Positions 26,724-35,863 of a stretch of 64,000 nucleotides of DNA are shown here, piece by piece. Both the position numbers and the translations under genes were made by a program. The notes below the pieces were generated by a model. That model ran no database searches. It saw only the letters and a program-made list of their open reading frames with translations, and was not told where the DNA came from. Each line of letters starts with the position of its first letter. Within the stretch, counting starts at the first letter, position 1. This DNA comes from Adhaeretor mobilis (GTDB taxonomy: Bacteria > Planctomycetota > Planctomycetia > Pirellulales > Lacipirellulaceae), in assembly GCF_007741515.1 (NCBI RefSeq), contig NZ_CP036263.1:930001-994000 (forward strand), read 5' to 3'.

Positions 26724-28244
26724 ATGAAGCAACTTCTTGCAATCGCCTGTGCTGGAGTCATTGTCAGTTATTTGATGACAATGTTAGTACGCTGGGCTGC
26801 ACGCAAGTGGGGCTTTGTCGATAGTCCCGACGGTCATCATAAGTACCACGAGGGACACGTCGCCCTGGGGGGCGGGCTGGCCGTCTATCTTTCGGTCATC
26901 GTGACCTTGGTCGGTGCGTTCCTCTTCATCCCTGAGATTCGCGAGTACGCATCAAGCACCATGGGCTCGCTGGCACTGGCTGGCGGGTGGATGGTCATGC
27001 TGGGACTATACGACGACCGTTACGGCATGCCGGGCAAATACAAGTTGCTGGGGCAAATTTTGGGCGTACTCATGCTCATTACCTCTGGTCTGTTGATCCC
27101 GGAGTTCGTCGCATTTGGCTGGCGAGTGAAACTAGGCGTGTTGGCCGTTCCGTTCACCATGTTTTGGTTACTCGGCGCGATTAATTCGCTTAATTTGCTC
27201 GACGGCATCGACGGCTTGGCTTCCACGATCGGCATCATCCTTTGTATTGCGATTGCCACTATGGCAACCACCGTATCCAATCCCCTCCGAATGGACGTGG
27301 CGTTGATCGCGGTTGCAGTAGCAGCTGGCTTGATCGGATTTCTAAAATACAACTTCCCGCCCGCGACGATGTTCCTCGGCGATGCGGGCAGCATGCTTAT
27401 CGGATTGGTTGTAGGCACGCTTTCGATCGAAGGAGCGATGAAGGGCACAGCGACAGTTGCCATGGCCGCCCCAATCGCACTTTGGGCGCTGCCCATGTTT
27501 GATTCCATGGCAGCCATTGTGCGGCGGAAAATGACCGGTCGCAGTATCTATGCCACCGATCGTGGTCATTTGCACCATCGACTAATGAGTCGATTCGGCA
27601 CGAATAAAAAAGTGCTTGCTGTGGTCTCCGTTTGCTGCGGTGTTACTTGTGTTGGCGCAGTATTGAGCATGCTCATGCACAGCGATCTGCTCGCACTAGC
27701 AGGCGTTGCTATTGTTGTTTGCATTTTGATCCTCACTCAGGCGTTCGGCCATGTGGAATTCTTGATGCTCGCTACCCGCGCGAAATCCCTCGGTTATAAG
27801 CTGCTGACACCCGTGCGAATGAATAGTGCCCAGAGCGAGTCGTTTCGACTGCAAGGCACACGCGAATGGAACTTGCTGTGGGAATCAGTTACCGAATTCG
27901 CAGAAAAGATGCAGTTGGTTGAAGCGCGTCTTGACATTAACTTAGCAGCGGTGCAAGAAGGCTATCATGCCACTTGGCGCAGACCCACTAATTCCGAACG
28001 CCGCGAGCAGTGGCGTACTGAACTTCCTTTGTTTTCGGCTGGTCACTCGGTAGGCAAGTTTACGGTGGTGGGCGAAAGAAAAGAGGGCGATTCCTATTGC
28101 CGGACGATCGAACGTCTCGCAGAAATGCTGGAACCGCTGGAAAAAGAGATCACTTGCTTGCTAGAATCCCACATCCAGACAGCCGTGACCCCAGAGGTTG
28201 CGCTCGCCGTCGCGGGGTCGAGTTCGGCCGTCGGAGACGGCTAA
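26724..28244 (+). CDS. wecA: WecA/TagO-like undecaprenyl-phosphate sugar-1-phosphate transferase with C-terminal extension
   Basis: Polytopic MraY/WecA-family enzyme that loads the first sugar phosphate (typically GlcNAc-1-P) on undecaprenyl phosphate. Active-site motifs are GLYDDRYGMPGKYK, NSLNLLDGIDGLAS, FPPATMFLGDAGSMLIG and the cytoplasmic His motif DRGHLHHRLMSRFG. About eleven hydrophobic helices lie in residues 1-345. Residues ~350-506 form a soluble extension absent from standard WecA (from SLGYKLLTPVRMNSAQSESFR). The extension has no recognised fold and may be regulatory. Its place beside wecB and glycosyltransferases fits initiation of surface polysaccharide synthesis. Confidence 0.92.
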   Translation: MKQLLAIACAGVIVSYLMTMLVRWAARKWGFVDSPDGHHKYHEGHVALGGGLAVYLSVIVTLVGAFLFIPEIREYASSTMGSLALAGGWMVMLGLYDDRYGMPGKYKLLGQILGVLMLITSGLLIPEFVAFGWRVKLGVLAVPFTMFWLLGAINSLNLLDGIDGLASTIGIILCIAIATMATTVSNPLRMDVALIAVAVAAGLIGFLKYNFPPATMFLGDAGSMLIGLVVGTLSIEGAMKGTATVAMAAPIALWALPMFDSMAAIVRRKMTGRSIYATDRGHLHHRLMSRFGTNKKVLAVVSVCCGVTCVGAVLSMLMHSDLLALAGVAIVVCILILTQAFGHVEFLMLATRAKSLGYKLLTPVRMNSAQSESFRLQGTREWNLLWESVTEFAEKMQLVEARLDINLAAVQEGYHATWRRPTNSERREQWRTELPLFSAGHSVGKFTVVGERKEGDSYCRTIERLAEMLEPLEKEITCLLESHIQTAVTPEVALAVAGSSSAVGDG

Positions 28245-28445
28245 TGCGAAGTCTAGGAGTTGTGAATTCTACGAGATAAAAGGCTGAATGCTTTCGGGCG
28301 ACCGGACCTTTTACTGCACGACAGACGCCACAAGCCAGACTGCAGTTGAGCTTCATTGCCTTGCTCCTGGTCTCCAGTCGGTGCGACGCTGAATCATTAG
28401 ACGAGAGACTGTCGTGAGCAACGGCCCTACTTATTGAAATATTCT

Positions 28446-29696
28446 ATGGAACCGTTCTCCGAACCCCGTCGACCCCTACGTTGTCTGCACTATCTCCCCG
28501 CAGTGGATGAGGAGCTGGGAGGAGTTGTTCGCGCAGTACTCGACGTCGTGTCCGCACTGGCCGAGGGTGGTCACGAGATTACGCTCCTGACGCATGATGC
28601 GAAGGACTGCCCGGAAAGTTGGAGCGATGCAACCCAAGGATCAACAGAAAGTGCCAGCCTGCCACAAGTCGTACCATTGGGTCCGTTGTCCGGTCCGTTG
28701 CAGCGTGCCAGCGCAAGTGATCTGCAAATAATTAGCGAGCACGTTCGAGCGAGCGACGTGGTTCACCTCCACACGCCCTGGACACCTAGCAATTTGCAAT
28801 TGGGAAAGATGGCTACCCAGCTGAACAAGCCCTATGTGCTCACACTCCACGGAATGCTAGACGACTGGTGCTTTGCCAGGCGGAAATGGAAAAAGGCAAT
28901 GTACCTTCGCATGGGAGGCACCCGCTTGCTCGAGCAGGCTGCCGTGATTCATTGCACGGCACAGGAAGAGCAACGACAGTCCCAAAAGCACGCACCTGCT
29001 GCGCGGTGGGGCGTCGTGCCCTGTTTGGTCGACACGTCGCAGTACCAATCGCTGCCGGGAGAAGCCGACGCCCGAGCGAATTTCCCCCAGCTCAGCGAAC
29101 CAGGTTACAACCTGTTGTTCTTGAGTCGTATCGACGTGAAAAAAGGTGTGGAACGGCTCATCGACGCCGCTGCTTCCCTGACAGCAGACTTCCCCGATCT
29201 CAAAGTATGGATTGCGGGCCCCGGCGAGCCGGGTTATCTAGAACAATTGAAACAACGAGCACATCGGCTTGGAATTTCAGGAAATATCCACTTCGTGGGA
29301 ATGGTTCGCGACCAACTGAAGTTATCCTTGTATCAAGCGGCAGACGTGTTTGTCCTGCCCACCAGCCAAGAGAATTTTGGTCTGGTGTCCGTCGAAGCGA
29401 TGCTCTGCAACACACCCGTCATGACCACCTTCGGGGTCGACATTTGGAAGGAACTGGAAGGGGGTGGTGCCGTGATCACGGAAATCAACGCCGGGTCTGT
29501 TGCCGACTCGCTGCGAACTCTTTTGAAGAATGCCAGTGACGAAACTATCGATAACAATCAGCAATCTAGCCTTTTAAGCCGCGGGCAGCGAGGTCGCCAG
29601 CATGTTCTGGAGTGGCTCGATCCGAGGAGCGTCGTCAATCAAATGTTGGAACTTTACGAGCAGGCAATTCGATTCAAGTCCTCGGGAGCTAGTTAG
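28446..29696 (+). CDS. GT4-type glycosyltransferase
   Basis: 416 residues from ATG 28446; a TTG at 28434 is in frame. The N-terminal domain has LPAVDEELGGVVRAVLDVVS and HLHTPWTPSNLQLGKMA. The C-terminal domain has LLFLSRIDVKKGVERLIDAA, VWIAGPGEPGYLEQLK and the E-x7-E region FGLVSVEAMLCNTPVMTT. It is followed immediately by a sulfotransferase whose GTG overlaps this stop codon (TAGTG), so the two are translationally coupled and probably act on the same glycan. Confidence 0.93.
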   Translation: MEPFSEPRRPLRCLHYLPAVDEELGGVVRAVLDVVSALAEGGHEITLLTHDAKDCPESWSDATQGSTESASLPQVVPLGPLSGPLQRASASDLQIISEHVRASDVVHLHTPWTPSNLQLGKMATQLNKPYVLTLHGMLDDWCFARRKWKKAMYLRMGGTRLLEQAAVIHCTAQEEQRQSQKHAPAARWGVVPCLVDTSQYQSLPGEADARANFPQLSEPGYNLLFLSRIDVKKGVERLIDAAASLTADFPDLKVWIAGPGEPGYLEQLKQRAHRLGISGNIHFVGMVRDQLKLSLYQAADVFVLPTSQENFGLVSVEAMLCNTPVMTTFGVDIWKELEGGGAVITEINAGSVADSLRTLLKNASDETIDNNQQSSLLSRGQRGRQHVLEWLDPRSVVNQMLELYEQAIRFKSSGAS

Positions 29697-30580
29697 TGGA
29701 GTCTGACGATCAACTGCTGACCAGGCCGATCGTAGTTGTCGGCGCACCCCGTTCTGGCACGACCCGTTTAGGCCAGCTCATCGCGGCGCATCCCTCCTTG
29801 CACGAAGTAGAAGAGCCACGGCTCACCTGGCGCTACGGGAACGACAGTAAATCGGATGCATTGCGTCCCGAGGATGCACGACCGGAGGTGATTGCACATA
29901 TTCGCAAAAGTTTTGCGGAGCAGATTCGCAAATCGGGCAAGACGCGATTGCTGGAGAAAACGCCAAGTAATTCCCTTCGTTTAGGCTTTGTCCTGCGCGT
30001 GCTGCCTGACGCGAAGCTCGTTCACATCACCAGAAATGGTATCGATTCGTCGCTATCGATCCGCAGTTTTTGGCAGAATGCTTCGCAGGGCACCCAGCAT
30101 GTCATGCCAGGTAAATGGAAGGCGCGACTAAGAGAAATCAAGCTGCGCCAAATCCCCTACTATGCCATGGAAGTCTTGCGGCGCTTAGCCCCCAGGCCTC
30201 TAACGAAGGTGGTCGGCAAGAATCTCTGGGGACCTCGACTTCCAGGACTGCGCGGCATGGTGGAAGAACTCGACTTACTAGAGGTCGCCGCCCAGCAGTG
30301 GAGGGCCTGCGTCGAGGCGGCCCGCGCTGATGGCCTTCAATTTGCCAAGGAGAGCTATAACGAGATCAAGCTGGAGGAGCTCAGCCTGGAGACGTTCTGT
30401 AGGGTGCTCGGATTCCTCGAACTTGAAGACGAGCATGCGGTGATCGAAAACTTCCAAAAAGTTATCGACCCCAAACTCGCCACAGCCCGGCGATCGGCAG
30501 CTACCGCGGAGGATTTGGTTCTGCTTCGAAAATGGATCGAGCCGACGATGCAGTGGCTCGATTACGACTGGCCTCGCTAG
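29696..30580 (+). CDS. PAPS-dependent sulfotransferase
   Basis: 294-residue sulfotransferase transferring sulfate from PAPS. The 5'-phosphosulfate loop VVVGAPRSGTTRLGQLI is at residues 13-29. A 3'-phosphate binding region is LVHITRNGIDSSLSIRSFW near 110-130, with the conserved Arg and Ser. The GTG start overlaps the previous stop by one base. Its position inside a glycosyltransferase run points to a polysaccharide or glycolipid acceptor. Confidence 0.9.
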   Translation: MESDDQLLTRPIVVVGAPRSGTTRLGQLIAAHPSLHEVEEPRLTWRYGNDSKSDALRPEDARPEVIAHIRKSFAEQIRKSGKTRLLEKTPSNSLRLGFVLRVLPDAKLVHITRNGIDSSLSIRSFWQNASQGTQHVMPGKWKARLREIKLRQIPYYAMEVLRRLAPRPLTKVVGKNLWGPRLPGLRGMVEELDLLEVAAQQWRACVEAARADGLQFAKESYNEIKLEELSLETFCRVLGFLELEDEHAVIENFQKVIDPKLATARRSAATAEDLVLLRKWIEPTMQWLDYDWPR

Positions 30581-30622
30581 TTCGCTTGTCAATGACTTTG
30601 TCAGCTTGCAGTGCACTAAACT

Positions 30623-31825
30623 ATGACTATGCAGACGAATATCGACGATTCTACCGCTGGCGAGGAAGAGGCCAGAATATCGACGCGCGTCGTTATGCAG
30701 CAGCCGTCTCTTGCGAAGTACCGGGTGCCCGTCTTTCGCGAATTGGCAGGGCGCGATGGAATTGATTTCGAGCTGCTCTATGGCGACCTCGATGGAATCC
30801 CCAACGTAGCAGCAGAAGGGTTTCGTTCGGAGCTCGTCCCTCTCGGACAGTACCGAGTGTTGGGCACGGAACTGCTTTGGCATACCGCGCAGGGTAGCGC
30901 TGTCAGTCGAAAGCGGGCTGATGTTGCGATTCTTGTCTGGAATGTGCGCTACTTGAGTCTAGTGCCGGCGCTGCTCAAGGCAAAATTTTCCGGTGTGAAA
31001 ACTATCCTGTGGGGGCATGCCTACTCTAAGCAAGAATCGCCAGTGAGGAAGTTCATTCGCCAGCGGGTTGCGCAATTGGCCGATGCCCTCCTGTTCTACA
31101 ATCAGCAAGCGGCCACCCAGTTTCGCTCCGAAGGCTGGCCCGAAGAGCGGATGTTCGTTGCGCTAAATAGTCTCGATCAAGCGCCCATCATAAAAGCGAA
31201 GGCCCACTGGGCTGCGCAACCCGAGCAGCTCGAAGAATTTAGGCTGCAACACGGCCTCGCTGAAGGTCCCGTCCTACTGTACGTCTCGCGTTTCGATCCC
31301 GCAAACCGAGCCGACCTGCTCATTGCTGCGACCGCTCAATTGCAGAAAGAGTTTCCTAGCCTACGGGTTGTCCTGATCGGAAAGGAGAATGAAGAACGCC
31401 GCCGACTTGAGGAATTAGTTCGTCAAGCCGGTTTGGAGCAGCACGTTCAGTTCCCTGGAGCGATCTATGACGAACAGTTAGTTGCCCCTTGGTTCCTGTC
31501 GGCCGATGCTTTCTGCTACCCTGCTAATATCGGGCTCAGTCTGTTGCACGCTATGGGATATGGACTTCCTGTGGTCACCGGCGACGATATCGCCAGTCAC
31601 AACCCGGAGATTGAAGCCCTGCAGGATGGTGTCAACGGGTTGCTGTTTCAACACGGCAGCGTAGATTCACTCACGGATTCATTGAGTCGCATTTTTTCAG
31701 AGCCGGAACTTCGTCACAGCATGTCCATCAATGCTGAAAAGACCATTGCAGAGAAATTTAACTTGGAAACGATGGTCGATGGCATGGCTGCTGCTGTGCG
31801 GTATTGTCGATCGTTAGCGGACTGA
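30623..31825 (+). CDS. GT4-type glycosyltransferase
   Basis: 400 residues, GT-B fold. The N-terminal domain starts after ~20 disordered residues with VVMQQPSLAKYRVPVFREL, then KTILWGHAYSKQES. The C-terminal domain has LLYVSRFDPANRADLLIAA, VVLIGKENEERRRLEELV and GLSLLHAMGYGLPVVTGDD. The usual Glu of the E-x7-E motif is replaced by Leu/His-rich GLSLLHAM, as in some GT4 members. It may be one of the later transferases of the cluster. Confidence 0.9.
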   Translation: MTMQTNIDDSTAGEEEARISTRVVMQQPSLAKYRVPVFRELAGRDGIDFELLYGDLDGIPNVAAEGFRSELVPLGQYRVLGTELLWHTAQGSAVSRKRADVAILVWNVRYLSLVPALLKAKFSGVKTILWGHAYSKQESPVRKFIRQRVAQLADALLFYNQQAATQFRSEGWPEERMFVALNSLDQAPIIKAKAHWAAQPEQLEEFRLQHGLAEGPVLLYVSRFDPANRADLLIAATAQLQKEFPSLRVVLIGKENEERRRLEELVRQAGLEQHVQFPGAIYDEQLVAPWFLSADAFCYPANIGLSLLHAMGYGLPVVTGDDIASHNPEIEALQDGVNGLLFQHGSVDSLTDSLSRIFSEPELRHSMSINAEKTIAEKFNLETMVDGMAAAVRYCRSLAD

Positions 31826-31888
31826 CTCCTTGCTGGACGGTTCGAAACGCTTCCACTCCTCCCAAAGCAGTCGGAGTCCTCAAAGCAG

Positions 31889-32836
31889 ATGTTGCCGCAA
31901 TTCGTAGTCATCGGTGCTCAAAAGGCGGGCTCAACGTTCCTACTCGAGTGCCTGGAAGAGCACCCAGAGATTTTTATGCCGCCCTACGAGGTGGCTTTTT
32001 TCGATGGCGAGCTTTACGATCCAGCCAACCTGGGGAAATTCGAACGGCACTTTCAATCCGCCCAGCCAGGACAGCTGATCGGGATGAAGCGACCCAACTT
32101 GCTCGGCTTAGCGGATTGCCCGGAGAGGTTGCATCGACATTTCCCGGATGCCAAGCTGATTGCCATCTTGAGACATCCCATCGATCGCGCCGTGTCTGCT
32201 TATTTTCACTATATGAAGACAGGCTTCCTGCCAATTGTCCCCGTGGAGACCGGCTTGGCGAAGATTCTTGCAGGGGAGTACGACCAGTACCCACGCGCCG
32301 CAGAAGTGCTGACATTCGGACTCTATGCCAAACACCTAGCAGCTTACGATCAGTGCTTTCAACCTGAACAGATGCAAGTCATTCTTCTCGACGAAGTGAA
32401 ACGCGACGCTCAGGGTGTGCTTTCTAGGCTCTATGAGTTCCTCCACGTGCGGAGCGATTTTCAGCCGACTTCTCAGCGCAGGCGGCCCATGGCAGCGAGC
32501 TATTCGCTCACTCGCCTGAAACTTTGGGAGAGTGTTGACCGCTGGCTTCGAGTCAGCCTGCATGGTGGTTCATTTTTTGAACGCCGCTCTGGCCTGCTCG
32601 CCAAGCTGGCCTATCGGACGAACGTCCTGATCGATCGGACCCTCTGGGCGAAGCTATTTCCGGCTAAGGCCCCCCAATTGTCTAGCGAATTGCGGGAAAA
32701 GCTTAAAGACTACTATCGAGCGGATGTCCGGCGACTTGAAAAACGACTAGGGACAAAAATACCGGCCTGGGACGATTCTAACGATTATGAAAAGCCTCTT
32801 GGAACCGACGCCAGTGCTGAAAGCTCAATTAACTAG
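31889..32836 (+). CDS. Sulfotransferase (heparan-type N/O-sulfotransferase-like)
   Basis: 315-residue sulfotransferase of a second subtype. The PAPS loop FVVIGAQKAGSTFLLECLEE is at residues 5-24, and the AQKAGST form is typical of heparan sulfate NST/3-OST-like enzymes. The acidic MPPYEVAFFDGELY, conserved in that group, and IAILRHPIDRAVSAYFHYM for the 3'-phosphate follow. With the enzyme at 29696 it makes two distinct sulfotransferases in one cluster, predicting a glycan sulfated at more than one position. Confidence 0.91.
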   Translation: MLPQFVVIGAQKAGSTFLLECLEEHPEIFMPPYEVAFFDGELYDPANLGKFERHFQSAQPGQLIGMKRPNLLGLADCPERLHRHFPDAKLIAILRHPIDRAVSAYFHYMKTGFLPIVPVETGLAKILAGEYDQYPRAAEVLTFGLYAKHLAAYDQCFQPEQMQVILLDEVKRDAQGVLSRLYEFLHVRSDFQPTSQRRRPMAASYSLTRLKLWESVDRWLRVSLHGGSFFERRSGLLAKLAYRTNVLIDRTLWAKLFPAKAPQLSSELREKLKDYYRADVRRLEKRLGTKIPAWDDSNDYEKPLGTDASAESSIN

Positions 32837-32841
32837 GCTAT

Positions 32842-32863
32842 AATCTAGGGGTTAGCCTAGATT
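32842..32863. other. Intergenic hairpin upstream of the polymerase gene
   Basis: Perfect 8-bp stem AATCTAGG/CCTAGATT with a 6-nt loop, just after the sulfotransferase stop. No T-run follows. It could slow transcription or stabilise an mRNA end. Confidence 0.4.
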
Positions 32864-32958
32864 CTGCCTGTTGCTAGCAACCCGCAGGATGCTCCGCTCT
32901 GAAATTTACTAAACCAAATGGTTGTCGTTGAACGCGACAAGAATCGAGTAGGTATACG

Positions 32959-34323
32959 ATGCCCCCTGAAAAATTACTTATTCTCTTCAGCTGGATACTC
33001 ATCGCAGTACTGGGGCTGGCGATTCTGGTTCCTTACATACGTCGTCGCAGCGACTTGATCACTGCGAAGAATATTTTCTTGTTGGGTTCGATCAACTTCG
33101 TCGGCATTGCTGGGTTGGTTTCAGGCTATTCTAGTGAGAAGTTCAAGATACTTGAGTATGAACGCTCCGATTACATGCTGTTCATGTGCGGTGCGATTGT
33201 TTTCTTTGTCACGATGTTTGCGTCCTACCATTTAATTAAGTTCCCCAAAAGACTTGCGGGAAAGTATTTTCGAAAGTGGCCAAGCGCCTCAGGCACGACC
33301 CTCTTCGTCATGCTAGGCATCGCGTTGCTCATGGGATTGGTTTCTGCATTCCCTCCGAACATTGTTGGCATTAGCTCAAGCATCGTACACATTGGCAACA
33401 AAGGAACCTCGTTCGCGATGGCGCTCGCTTTCGTAGCATGGTATCGGCAGAAAAAAAACCCGATCCTGATTGCTGGCCTGCTGGCTGTGTTGCTGTTCTC
33501 CATGCTTCTGGCTATTCGTGGCGGTGGCGGTCGACGCAGCTTTGTTGCAGTTCTGGCCGCAATCCCCATTTGCTTGTACTGGCTTAGCCTGCGATACCGA
33601 AAACCGAAACTCACTCTAAGCGTGATTGCAGGGATTGGCGTCCTAGGTTTCCTAGCGCTGTCCGCCTACACGGTGGTTCGTCACTTCGACCGCCGTGGTG
33701 ATAAGACCGAGCGTACGTTTGCGTCTTCGTTCGAAGCGATCAAGTTGATTCCGTCCAAGCTGTTCAACTCCGACGTCGATGCCATGCTGGGGCAGAATGC
33801 TGTGCAGGTCTCCCTGACTGCAATTCACCTCTATCGTGATGCTTACCGACCTGAGCCCTTTCACACCGTCTATTTTGTCCTTTCCAACCCCATTCCGCGC
33901 GCTCTCTGGGAGAATAAGCCTGTAGGACTTGGCTATTCATTGCCCAAGAAAACCACGGCAAGGACCAGGGCAACCTGGGGTCCCGGCATTGTAGGGCATG
34001 GATTTCACGAAGGCGGACTTCACATGCTGGTATTCTATGGGTTGCTAGTCGGCGTAAGTCTAAGGTTCTTCGACGAATTGCTCGTTCGGCAGGCTGGCAA
34101 TCCTTATATTTTGGGTATGCTTACGGCCATGAGTGGCCATCTCATTGGCTGGACGCGAGGTGACATTGGTACCTTCACACTGCAGATCATATTGTCTGCC
34201 ATTGCCGGATTGCTTATCGCCTTCGTAGGTCGGCTGATCACCGGTACAGGTCTAGAGTACCCACGAGCCAACTGGCAACTAGCCGCTCCACGTCGACGGC
34301 GCTCGGTCTCGTTAGATGTCTAG
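32959..34323 (+). CDS. Wzy-like oligosaccharide repeat-unit polymerase (polytopic membrane protein)
   Basis: 454 residues with about ten to twelve hydrophobic helices and one larger extracytoplasmic loop (~residues 240-320, FDRRGDKTERTFASSFEAIKL onward). That loop contains YFVLSNPIPRALWENKPVG, similar to the NPIPR...P loop motif of O-antigen polymerase-like (WzyE/EpsG-type) proteins. It would join undecaprenyl-linked repeat units at the periplasmic face. The call rests on topology, the loop motif and cluster context. No flippase (Wzx) or ABC exporter gene is in this window. Confidence 0.75.
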   Translation: MPPEKLLILFSWILIAVLGLAILVPYIRRRSDLITAKNIFLLGSINFVGIAGLVSGYSSEKFKILEYERSDYMLFMCGAIVFFVTMFASYHLIKFPKRLAGKYFRKWPSASGTTLFVMLGIALLMGLVSAFPPNIVGISSSIVHIGNKGTSFAMALAFVAWYRQKKNPILIAGLLAVLLFSMLLAIRGGGGRRSFVAVLAAIPICLYWLSLRYRKPKLTLSVIAGIGVLGFLALSAYTVVRHFDRRGDKTERTFASSFEAIKLIPSKLFNSDVDAMLGQNAVQVSLTAIHLYRDAYRPEPFHTVYFVLSNPIPRALWENKPVGLGYSLPKKTTARTRATWGPGIVGHGFHEGGLHMLVFYGLLVGVSLRFFDELLVRQAGNPYILGMLTAMSGHLIGWTRGDIGTFTLQIILSAIAGLLIAFVGRLITGTGLEYPRANWQLAAPRRRRSVSLDV

Positions 34324-34335
34324 GTCGTAAAGCGG

Positions 34336-35145
34336 GTGTATGCCGTGGCTAAACTGGCTTTGATCTCAGGAGGCAGGGGCACTCTAGGCGCTGCCTTCGC
34401 AAAGCAATTGCTTAGTCTTGGAGAGTGGCGAGTTGTACTCGCTGACAACGACCCCCCTAAGGCTCAAGCAATGCTCGCGCGACTCGATGTCCGATCGGGC
34501 CAAGGCTGCGAAGTTCGTGCTCTGAACGTCTCCCGCATTGAGGAGTGGTCCGAGCTGATTCGATTGCTACAACGCGAAAACCCGAAGATCGATCTCTTGG
34601 TTAACAGCGCAGGAGTCGCTTCCGGCGGAGAAGTTCACGAAGTCCCGCCAGAGGAATTTCAGCGAGTCATGCAGATCAACTACTTCGGCACGCTCTATGG
34701 TTGCCAAGCCGTCGTGCCTTGGATGAAGAGCTCCGGCAGCGGACACATCGTAAATGTGGCGTCTATTACGGGTTTCTTGTCCCCGCCAGCCACGGCGGCA
34801 TATGCCAGTTCCAAAGCAGCCGTCATTGCTCTGAGTGAATCGCTTTACGCCGAATTGCGGCCACACGGAATCGGTGTTACGGTAAGCGTGCCGGGGTTCT
34901 TTCCTTCTCCATTGGTCGAGCGGGGTACTTTCTCTGAAGAGTCGCTCCGGCAGGAGGCTCAGAGCTATGCCGATCGCGCAACTCTTACCGCAGACGAGGT
35001 GGCTGAAGCAACGCTTCGAGCCGTAGATCGCAAGCAGCTTTACGCAGTTTCAGGTAGTCGCGCCCGTTGGTACTGGCGACTCAAGCGCCTCGCCCCACAG
35101 TGGCTGGCAAACAGGTTGAGCAAAAAACTTAGCTCCATAAACTAA
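34336..35145 (+). CDS. Short-chain dehydrogenase/reductase
   Basis: 269-residue SDR. The cofactor motif SGGRGTLGAAF (TGxxxGxG variant) is near the N-terminus. NSAGVAS follows, and the catalytic Ser (NVASITGFLS) and YxxxK (YASSKAAVIAL) are present. The extended C-terminus ends in a basic, hydrophobic helix (RWYWRLKRLAPQWLANRL) that could bind the membrane. The start is GTG, with a second in-frame GTG three codons later. It is 12 bp after the polymerase, so probably cotranscribed. The substrate is unknown. Confidence 0.88.
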   Translation: MYAVAKLALISGGRGTLGAAFAKQLLSLGEWRVVLADNDPPKAQAMLARLDVRSGQGCEVRALNVSRIEEWSELIRLLQRENPKIDLLVNSAGVASGGEVHEVPPEEFQRVMQINYFGTLYGCQAVVPWMKSSGSGHIVNVASITGFLSPPATAAYASSKAAVIALSESLYAELRPHGIGVTVSVPGFFPSPLVERGTFSEESLRQEAQSYADRATLTADEVAEATLRAVDRKQLYAVSGSRARWYWRLKRLAPQWLANRLSKKLSSIN

Positions 35146-35236
35146 TAGGGCTCGGTAAGTTAACAGGATTCAATGGCCCGAGTACTAATGCATCTCGGCT
35201 CAGATCAACCCTCACTCCTACTCCCCAATTCCCACC

Positions 35237-35812
35237 ATGCTCCACTTGCAATCTGAAACTGATGCCCGCTGGTTTGACCAGGTTGATGCACATCTCGACG
35301 AAGTGCTAATCGATCACGCCCACTGTGAGAAAAAGGCAGCCGGCACGGCGCTGAACCTTATCTTCCACTACGTGGAAAATCGTGATCTGTGCAGGGAGAT
35401 GACGGAGATCGTCAACGAAGAGCTAGAGCACTTTCACATGGTGCTCGACCTACTGGAGAAACGTGGAATCGCTTTTCGTCGGCTCAAGCCCAGCCAGTAC
35501 GGCCGCAAGCTCAACGATCTCGTCAGCAAGCAAGAGCCACAGCGGGCGGTAGATCGGTTGCTGGTAGCCGGCTTGATTGAAGCACGCAGCTGCGAGCGCT
35601 TCCACGCGCTTGCTCAGCATGTAGAAGATGCCGAGCTGTCGGAATTCTACGCCAGCCTGTTCGAATCGGAAGCACGACATCATTCGACTTACACCCGGCT
35701 AGCCAAACACTTCGCATCCGAGGAGCAGGTCATGTCGCGTCTCGACGAACTAGCGGCACTCGAAGCCCAGGTCATCGCAATAGGCGAACCGCTGGCGCGC
35801 ATGCACAGCTAA
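35237..35812 (+). CDS. miaE: tRNA-(ms2io6A37)-hydroxylase MiaE
   Basis: Di-iron monooxygenase that hydroxylates ms2i6A at position 37 of tRNAs. It is 191 residues of ferritin-like helices. The metal ligand positions are visible as IDHAHCEKKAA, EIVNEELEHFHMV, GLIEARSCERF and SLFESEARHHSTY, giving the E..ExxH pattern twice. The C-terminus reads GEPLARMHS. A degraded copy of exactly this 3' end lies 1.1 kb downstream at 36844-36913. Confidence 0.94.
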   Translation: MLHLQSETDARWFDQVDAHLDEVLIDHAHCEKKAAGTALNLIFHYVENRDLCREMTEIVNEELEHFHMVLDLLEKRGIAFRRLKPSQYGRKLNDLVSKQEPQRAVDRLLVAGLIEARSCERFHALAQHVEDAELSEFYASLFESEARHHSTYTRLAKHFASEEQVMSRLDELAALEAQVIAIGEPLARMHS

Positions 35813-35863
35813 GGAGCGTGTGACTCGGCTGTGAGCACACTTCGACCCGCTTCTCCTTACGCT

